Assembly (NCBI RefSeq): GCF_027942865.1
Contig: NC_134509.1
Coordinates: forward strand, 30,636,197 to 30,700,196
Reading direction: 5' to 3'
Length of the DNA stretch: 64,000 nt
From: Odontesthes bonariensis
Lineage: Eukaryota; Chordata; Actinopteri; Atheriniformes; Atherinopsidae
Of the stretch, positions 57,120-64,000 are shown piece after piece. The notes under the pieces were generated by a model. It saw nothing but the letters and a program-made list of their open reading frames with translations. It made no database searches and was not told the origin of the DNA. The position numbers were made by a program, and so were the translations under genes. Position 1 is the stretch's first letter, and the number at the start of each line of letters is the position of its first letter.

Positions 57120-57660
57120 AGGTAAGAAGTACACTTACATCAGACGTACTCAAAAGGGTTTAAAAACCGCCCTCAGGTGTGTCAGTATTACAAAACAAAA
57201 CAAAGTTTTTAAGTTAAATGTATCACGACTACTAAGTTTCTAAAACTTGAATTTAAATAGGTCACTGTTACTAGGACACAACAAAACAAAGTTTCTGAAT
57301 TTAAAATTTAAATGTGCCACTATTACGAAGTTCTAAAATTTGAACGGAACAAAGTTTCTAATTTAAATTTTAGCATTGATAGTCTGAATTAGGGTATCTA
57401 TTTAGCCCATAGGGAATTACTGATATCTCTCCATCCCACTTGGAGGGAGTAAGAAAAGCGCCATGTCCAAAATAAATAAATAAATAACTAATGAATAATA
57501 AGTAAAATTAAAATACAACAAGTATGATCTTCTTTTGGGAAGATTATGCAATAAAATGCGCTTCCTCTGGAAGGAATCATGAAAGATCCAAAGATCAAAG
57601 GTTGGAAGTCCAACTGGAGAGGACAACCGAGGCTAAGTTAGCCTTTGGAAATTTGAAACA
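57120..57660 (+). other. Region where protease and RT are missing
   Basis: AT-rich, with degenerate repeats of ACAAAGTTTCTAAATTTAA-like units (57190-57380). No protease or reverse transcriptase motif is found in any frame; in an intact provirus about 2 kb of pol would lie here. Confidence 0.6.
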
Positions 57661-57789
57661 GAATTAGCAAGGGTCATCCAAAACGGCCAACACTAGTCTA
57701 TGAGAAGCCATTTTTCTTATATGTCTCCAATAAAAACCATAAGATTTCAGAACTAATAAATCAGAGTAGGTATGTTGTGACTCGGACAG

Positions 57790-58500
57790 GATGGTTGCAG
57801 GTTGTGCATCTTTTGACACATCCAGATGTGAATACAGAAGGGTACTACATCGGGATCTGCAGATGTCATTCCACGTGAGTTTGAAGGAGAACCACATGAG
57901 CGTGTGGCAGAAGCTGTGAGATACATTAAACTGAGACCTGACATAGGAGCAACTCCACTTGTGCAGGCTGATGTCACTTATGTTGTGCATGGTTCATGTT
58001 GTGAGATCATTTGGGTGATCATGCAGGTTTTGCAGTTGTGAAACAGGAAGGTGGAAACTTTGTGACGGTGAAAGCTGAGAAGTGTGAACGGCCATGTTCG
58101 GCACAGTTGGCTGAACTGAAGGCACTAACGGAAGCATGTTGACTGGTGAAAGGTAAGGTTACGAATGTGTACACAGTTTCTGCATATGCTCATGATATTT
58201 TCTCTTCATTTGGAGCAGTTGTGAAGCAGAGAGGGTTCAGGAGGTCAGACGGAAGTCCAGCGCGACAGGAGGTCCAAATGAAGGAGCGGATTGCAGTCAT
58301 GAAAATTGTAAATTGGCAGTGATACAATGTCAAATAATCATAGAGGTAACAAAATGGTTGGTAAAGGTAATATCGCGGCTGATGAAGCAGCGAAAGTAGC
58401 ATCAAAGTGCCAGCTTGCTGTTTTGGCACCAATGGTGGTACTGGAGCCAGAGGTCGCGCCATCACAAGGATATTGGTCATACATATTGGATAAATAGTCG
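57790..58500 (+). pseudogene. Retroviral RNase H remnant
   Basis: Fragments in shifting frames: GEPHERVAEAVRYIKLRPDI, then GFAVVKQEGGNFVTV, CSAQLAELKALTEAC and NVYTVSAYAHDIFSSFGAVV. These match the RNase H domain of retroviral pol. The catalytic Glu region (LAELKAL) remains, but the TDSAYAH-type Asp is replaced by Val, and the first Asp position reads His. There are frameshifts and stops, so the domain is inactive. Confidence 0.78.
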
Positions 58501-58539
58501 TAAATTTTTTTTTTGGTAAGAGAATTGATTCATCTGTTT

Positions 58540-59166
58540 GTCATTCCATCAGAGATTAGCTCAAATAATGGTTAAGTGTTTGGTTATAAAAGTGCAAGAG
58601 GCATTCTGCAGCAGCTGCGAATCAAGCAGCGCTGTGGGGCCGTTTATCATCCACAAAGTCAAGGGATGCATGAGAGGATCAATGGAACCTGGAAAGTGAA
58701 ATTGAATTGAATCTGTGCTTCAACTAAACTAACTAGATGCTTTGCCGCTTGCACTAATGAGCTTTCGTATGCAGACTCATAGAGTCACGCACTAACACCG
58801 CATAAAATGCTAACGGGTCGACCCAGGCCGCCACCTCAGTTCCCACTTGAGCAGGTGCAAACAGAGTGGACAGCTTACATGAAGCAACTAACTGCAGTCC
58901 ACAGAACAATCTATCTACAGGAGGAGTTCAGAGACTTGAGTCTCAAACAGCTGGTTGAGAGGCCAGTGGTGCCGGGCGACCAGGTGCACATCGAAGTGTT
59001 CCGGAGGAAGTGGCTTGTGCCAAGACGGAAAGGACCGTACACAATGGTGCGAGCAACATCAACAGCAGTTCAAGTGGAAGGTAGCAACACATGGTACCAT
59101 TTGAATTACTGCACTAAGGTTCGGACTAAAGACACAGACGGAGTTGAGTCCGAGGGAAAGGATTAA
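58540..59166 (+). pseudogene. Retroviral integrase remnant, C-terminal part
   Basis: Core remnants LRIKQRCGAVYHPQSQGM and HERINGTWKVKLN keep the third catalytic Glu, but the SDNG-type motif reads SSNNG, so the Asp is lost. From 58807 a 119-codon frame runs through the C-terminal domain (GDQVHIEVFRRKWLVPRRKG and VQVEGSNTWYHLNYCTKVR) to a stop at 59166. The zinc-binding N-terminus is missing. Confidence 0.8.
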
Positions 59167-59499
59167 CAAAAGGAAGAGGTTAAGAGTTCTGACACTGTGA
59201 GCATCCAGGTGTGGGTGTTGGCCGACAGCATGGGCTCAGGAGAACGAAGCCTGGAGATGTGGGACGGGATCCCGCAAACAGGAGAGGCTGGAAGGGTCCC
59301 GTGATGAAGCCACCCCGCAGGGAAGTAACCAGCCTGGGTCAGATGAGTATGATGCAACAATACACACCCACTCAGACCATGCCACGCCACAAACTTTGCC
59401 AGCAATACACACTAGAGCTAGTCGTGAAAAGGCAGATGTTAAGCTTGAAGTTAAGTACGTGGGAATAAAGGTTGGTGGAAGGATGAGTAAGTATGAGTA

Positions 59500-60630
59500 A
59501 GTAGGGGTAAGTGTGAGGAAGTGTGGATCATGGGTCCGGTGGAGGAGACGACCAAATCACCGCCTCTGGACGCCACGAAAAAGGGGCAATCTGGTAAGAT
59601 CATGTCAGATCGGGTCAGAAGGAGTTGTTCACAATGGTTGTAAGAATAGAAAGATTTCACGGGAAAATCTAGGGGGATTTGATACCATTAGCACTACAGG
59701 ACAGAATAATCATGTTAATCCAAGAACAGACGGAGTGTACATGCACAGGTGGAGTCGGGAAAACAGTGTAACTGTGGAAAATGGGTTAAGGCAGCACAGG
59801 ATACGTGGTATAGATGGGCATGGTACACTACAAGAGAACTAACGGCGACGGAGTGTCTCATATGCGCAGACGCTCCAGGAGCATTGCCTGTTGTGTTCCA
59901 GAGCCACACACCTTCAGGGACTGTGCGGTGGTCCAGCAACGGGAATGCAGAGAAGGTAGGTTCACATCGGAGGAGGATAAACGGTTATTGTTTCCTATGT
60001 GTGGTATTAAGTGCAGATTGATGTTCGGGCCAAATAAATTACATAGTTATTTTCAAAATAAGGGAGGGCCACAAATTTGAGTCTTCTTGTGCGGAATTTA
60101 ATCTGAGTACATCACAGGAGGGGCCTCCCACTGATTATAGAGTAGATTACAATGGTGAGTTTGAATGCTTTTGGAACTCGCGTAGGTAGTACTAATGTTA
60201 AATGAAAACAAGATTTATTGGGATTTATTTATTTGGATCAAAATGTGAAAATATAGAAATGATCATTTTAACTCTATATCTTTTTGGGGATCAGACACAC
60301 CCAGTGGCTGAGAGTTACTGGATGTGTGGAGATCATGTTTTGTTAAATGTGCTACCCAACAGGGAGATAGGTTTTTGGGCACTGGTGAGGAGGAACACAT
60401 CAGTTGTGGTAGTGTATGACAAGGTAAACGAGATGCTAGGATTGGATGTGGAAGAAGGGAGAGTTAAAAGATCGAGTGATGGCTACATCAGGGATAAGCA
60501 CGTTTACTTGGATGCAATAGGGCAGCCGAGAGGGAGTCCTTTGAGCTCAAAGCACGCAGGGAGATTGCAGCTGGATTTGAGGCTGGTTTGCAGGGAATCA
60601 TATTTAACAAAATGGGGAGTGGACTAATTA
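59500..60630 (+). pseudogene. Retroviral env surface subunit, broken
   Basis: Recognisable in separate frames: a tryptophan- and cysteine-rich stretch near 59780-59900, and a longer frame at 60202-60627 with several cysteines, valine-rich strands and the basic tetrapeptide RVKR (60460-60471), a possible furin-type site at the surface/transmembrane border. Several frameshifts and stops separate the pieces. Identity as env rests on position, composition and style, so details are tentative. Confidence 0.68.
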
Positions 60631-61109
60631 CATATAATACAACCAACAGGGAATTCTTAGCTACACGAGTGAAGGGTTTGCAGGCTTTGGAGAACAACTA
60701 CATGAGACGAGTATGATGGCTTGGTAGAACAGACAAGTTTTAGAAGGTATATTAGAAGGGAAAATGGTGCGTGCCAGATGGTTGGGGAAAATGTTGTACA
60801 TTTATAACCGGGAACACTGCAGCTGATAGAACGTTTACAACGGCCGTGAAGAAGATCAGAGAACGGCGAGAGGAGCTGATGTGTGAGGCTGGTGGAGGTG
60901 AACGGTGGTGGACTGGTCTGTTTGGGATTTTGGGAGAAGGGGGAGCGATGACAGTTAAGGCGGGAATAGCAATATTGTTGATAGTGAGAATGGTTCCCCT
61001 ATTGGTGTGTTGCATTATACCCATTCTGAGAAGGTGTTTGCTGCAAGTGATGTTCAAACAAACAGCGGAAGGAATCTGGAGGCAGATGACCATGCGAGAC
61101 CAGGCCTGA
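60631..61109 (+). pseudogene. Retroviral env transmembrane subunit, broken
   Basis: A heptad-like stretch (60640-60710) precedes a stop codon at about 60716. The frame at 60771-61109 then opens with the second half of a Cys-x7-Cys-Cys disulphide motif (about 60764-60795) and has a long hydrophobic membrane anchor (about 60955-61030) with cysteines and a basic end. Domain order is that of retroviral transmembrane subunits. The lesions prevent a complete protein. Confidence 0.72.
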
Positions 61110-61936
61110 GGACCAACGCATGGGAAGAGCGGGTCAACGAATGAAGGTTATCAACGGGCGGTTCACAAGTTTCTTTCCTCGAGGGTGGAACCAAGTTTAG
61201 TCTGACAGGGAGAAGAGATGCTGAAGATCTCTTTGATTGGGAGTGACGTACTGGCGACCTCTCCTCCCAGAGTTAGCTTAGCAGTTCCAGACCCAGCCGG
61301 ACGGATGTTCGGCCAGAAGCAGACGACACCAGAGCACAGGAGATGGGACGGGACGGGAGGGGCTGCATTACATTGCATTTTATTACTATTGTTGTGTGAT
61401 AATCCATAATTTTATGTATTGTACTTGATACAAAACGGTGATTAACTGATTTGAAGGTGGTGTATTCAGTCTATGTGTATTATCAATCAAAACTGATCAC
61501 TGATATGTCCATTGCCAATTGTGTCAGTCAACTGTTCGGAGTGCGACCTTGGTAAAGTGGTCGGTCGCCAGTGGGGGGGGCCGTAGGTGAATTTTCCCAA
61601 GATAAGAACATGAGTTACGAAAGTAGCAGCCGGTGGGTTTTTCGCACCTATGCACTGCGAACAGTGGACAAGTGTGATGGCAATGTAAAACTTGTAGTGT
61701 TGTTGAAATCAATATCGTGTAATTTAAGTTAATCATTGAATATGATTCGAGTAGACACATATATATATTCCTTTTCATGTATTCAAAATGGTCCCGTTGA
61801 TTGATATTGTAGAATTATTAGAATAATTTAGTGTTTATTATGGTAATTAATTCTTAATTAACTATGTGGGATGATTTTCTTTTATTTTAGATTATTTCTT
61901 TATTAAATCACTGATAAGTGATTTCAGGGGGGACTA
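61110..61936 (+). other. Region between env and the 3' LTR
   Basis: No supported frame. A G-rich polypurine tract (CAGGGGGGA, 61925-61933) lies just before the 3' LTR and would prime plus-strand synthesis. Confidence 0.65.
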
Positions 61937-62242
61937 TGTGGGAGAAGGATGTCATGACATGTTCATGACTTCTGGCCTAGTTACATCCTGGGCCTTGTTG
62001 ACTGGTTCAGAATATTGTTGATAGTTAGAAGGAGCGTGTTTATGATAAACTGCGAAAGCTAGGCGCCTCCGGAGAGGGCCACGTACACTTGTTATGATAA
62101 AACGGTATAAAAGGGTGTCACTAGATGAGCTCGTCGGACATTTTGTACATTCTGTATGCACATTTGCTGTGACGGTTTGTTCAATAAACTCCCCAATGGA
62201 CGGCTGACCAACGCGGGATTCGACTCTAATTTCTCCACAACA
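61937..62242 (+). repeat. Retroviral 3' LTR
   Basis: 306 bp that reads the same as the 5' LTR. TATA-like at 62106-62112 and AATAAA at 62183-62188. Followed by target repeat ACTC. Confidence 0.92.
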
Positions 62243-63260
62243 ACTCCATTTACATAGGGCCAAATTACAACAAATGACATCTATACAATTCTAACCAATT
62301 AGAATCCAATTCACAGTAATACAATCATAATCAAATCAAATCCAATTAATTAAATTCCAAATTAGTCTACTTTATACCTACAAAGCCTGAGGAAACCAAC
62401 AGATTGCAACAAAACTTATCTTCGATCCAATCTCCCATCCCCGAGCATCCCTCGACGGGGTGACTGTGGACAGAAGAAACTCCCTTTAAAACAATAACTA
62501 CTACTCTCAATAATACCTGATTATGTCAAATTCCTTATAATTTTATTCATATAATGTAATTTTCCAAAATGTTGTAAACAAACAAAAGTTATCTAGCTAA
62601 GGAAACCAACAAAATGCATGTAATCTGTGATCCATCCTCAGTGTACACAAGGCCAGAGTGGAGTGAAAAGCTCTATTTTAACAGAAAGAAACCTCTGGCA
62701 TAACCAGACTCAGGGAGGGCAACTATCTGCTTCACTGATAACACCAGATCAGGAGACCCTGTGGAACTTCATAACTTGCTCTAGCGTGCTAAGAAAATTC
62801 TTCATTTACAAGAACAAACTGGAATCTATCAGATAAATATGACTTAAACCAGCCAAATGCAGTTCCTTTAATCCCAATAACATGTTCAAGTCTCTGTAAT
62901 AGAATTCTATGATTGATTGTATCAAATATAGCACTGAGATACAAGACACAATTCCACTATCAGAGTCTAAGAGGAGATGATTGGGAACTTTCATCACTGC
63001 TTTTTCTGGGCTATGATGTGCTCTGGATTCTGACAATACTCTTCAAACAGATTATTTCTGTGTAAATGATAACAAAGTTGAGCTGCAACATTTATTTCAA
63101 GAACTTTAGACATAAAATTTGATTGGATATAGGTCGACAATTAGCTACCACTCTTGGATCAAGAGTATGTTTTTTAGATGAAGGTTTAATTACAGCAATC
63201 CTAAAACTCTGTGGTACTTAGCCTGTGTGGATAAATCAGGGTGTGTTGTCAAAGATGAAA
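62243..63260 (-). mobile_element. L2-like LINE fragment, 3' end with RT remnant
   Basis: On the minus strand from about 63250: KVLEINVAAQLCYHLHRNNL, then HHSPEKAVMKVPNHLLLDSD, then WFKSYLSDRFQFVLVNEEF and SYEVPQG, all parts of the L2-clade reverse transcriptase palm. The YxDD region and the following kilobase are missing; after VPQG the sequence passes to the 3' UTR (ARGFFLLK equivalent). The tail (ATTTGGCCCTATGTAAATGG) reaches the retrovirus at 62243 and continues at 51941-51977 on its other side. Confidence 0.78.
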
Positions 63261-63546
63261 TCCAATATAATTAGTCCAAAACTCAACTCTGAATGTGCTG
63301 CCTACCAGCACTGTTACAGGTCAAGAATAAGACTGCAATGACAATCTGACAAGTGAATTAAAATAAATAAATTGAAATAGAAAAAACACTATAGCCTACT
63401 GAGTGAGTCTCCACACTCAAAACAGCTGTGGAGCAGGTAAGCACAAGAAGCTATCATGATTGGAAAAAAAAAAAAGTAAACATTTCTGGAGAAGAATAAT
63501 TTAAAACTGACACGGCAGTAAAAAAAAACACGACTAAACCACAGAC
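63261..63546. other. Non-coding spacer
   Basis: AT-rich; nothing identified before the hAT element starts. Confidence 0.4.
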
Positions 63547-64000
63547 CAGTGGTGTCAAAAGTACACACATTTGTTACTTAAGTAGAAGTATAGATACTGC
63601 AGTTTAAAAACACTCTGGTAAAAGTTGAAGTATCAACTTGACCTCTTTACTCAAGTAAAAGTGAAAAAGTATGTGCTCCAAAACCTACTTAAAGTATAAA
63701 AGTATAAAGTAACCTTTAAATTAAAAATAATAAATAAAATAAAAAAACCTACACACAAAAAGGTAGATGCCACTATATGAATTGCAAGCTTAATTTGAAA
63801 ACTGATTAGTTATACACGTGGGTCTTGGGTGTGCAGAGTTTGCATTGCATTTTCCACGAGTCATTTTTGCACCCGACTATTTCGAAAAATTCTTTGAGGT
63901 AGGGCCATGGATGAGGAAGGTCTTGTTGGTCTCCGTCTCCATCTCCTGATACGCTCTTGCCTGTGTCCGTCCTTTCAGACATTTCGCCATCTTTTTCTGA
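63547..64000. mobile_element. Non-autonomous hAT element, second copy, cut by window end
   Basis: Starts CAGTGGTGTCAAAAGTAC and matches 39091-39560 closely, including the BED-type exon on the minus strand. Candidate left target octamer is CCACAGAC (63539-63546); the right end lies outside the window. Confidence 0.85.

Larger units (their letters stand above)
51978..62242 (+). mobile_element. Endogenous retrovirus, complete provirus with decayed pol and env
   Basis: 10,265 bp bounded by two 306-bp LTRs that I read as identical, with 4-bp target duplication ACTC (51974-51977 and 62243-62246). Order: LTR, primer-binding site, 3.4-kb leader with a tandem repeat, open gag, remnants of RNase H and integrase, broken env, polypurine tract, LTR. 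Protease and reverse transcriptase are not detectable. The copy cannot replicate alone. Young LTRs plus an old internal decay suggest it was copied in trans by a relative. Confidence 0.9.

Overview
The window reads as genomic DNA of a ray-finned fish, probably a teleost. It has intron-rich C-type lectin genes, a fish-style mobile element load (L2 and Tx1-like LINEs, Ty3/gypsy, BEL/Pao, an endogenous retrovirus, hAT, Harbinger, TTAA-flanked elements, tRNA-type SINEs) and no bacterial features. The species cannot be named. No CRISPR array, rRNA gene or functional tRNA gene was seen.

Layout. 1-3615: a LINE on the minus strand (start of ORF2, then ORF1) cut by a 1.94-kb hAT element that carries a RecQ helicase fragment. 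4870-8691: a truncated, mutated gypsy element on the minus strand. 9223-9895: a dead C-type lectin (CTLD) relic. 16201-24721: an apparently intact 13-exon type II lectin gene on the minus strand, whose stalk is built from eight small repeat exons; one stalk intron holds a Harbinger element. 25130-26745: a gypsy LTR plus gag-protease fragment about 0.4 kb upstream of that gene. 26905-27446: a small TIR element. 28400-33016: a 0.7-kb direct repeat pair and a 2.8-kb TIR element. 33631-35243: a TTAA-flanked element. 35860-37738: a second intact lectin gene, six exons, minus strand. 39091-40005: a hAT element; 40199-40578: a SINE. 40985-48952: a second, inverted copy of the 2.8-kb TIR element, carrying a truncated BEL/Pao retrotransposon that itself carries a small SANT-domain element. 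48962-50040: another TTAA-flanked element. 51978-62242: an endogenous retrovirus with two LTRs that read as identical, inserted in an L2 tail. 62243-63260: the rest of that L2. 63547-64000: a second copy of the 39091 hAT element, cut by the window end.

How it fits together. The two intact lectin genes share an architecture: a cytoplasmic tail with an MxYxxL motif, one membrane segment encoded by a 90-nt exon, a stalk, and a three-exon CTLD with EPN and WND calcium/sugar-binding motifs. This resembles CD209/CLEC4-type receptors. They differ mainly in stalk length (eight repeat exons versus one exon). With the relic they form a small tandem family in which exon-cassette duplication has lengthened one stalk and mobile elements have filled the introns and gaps.

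Most other long reading frames belong to decayed mobile elements. The most unusual objects are the repeat-built lectin stalk, the retrovirus with identical LTRs and an open gag but a ruined pol, and the helicase fragment inside the hAT element.
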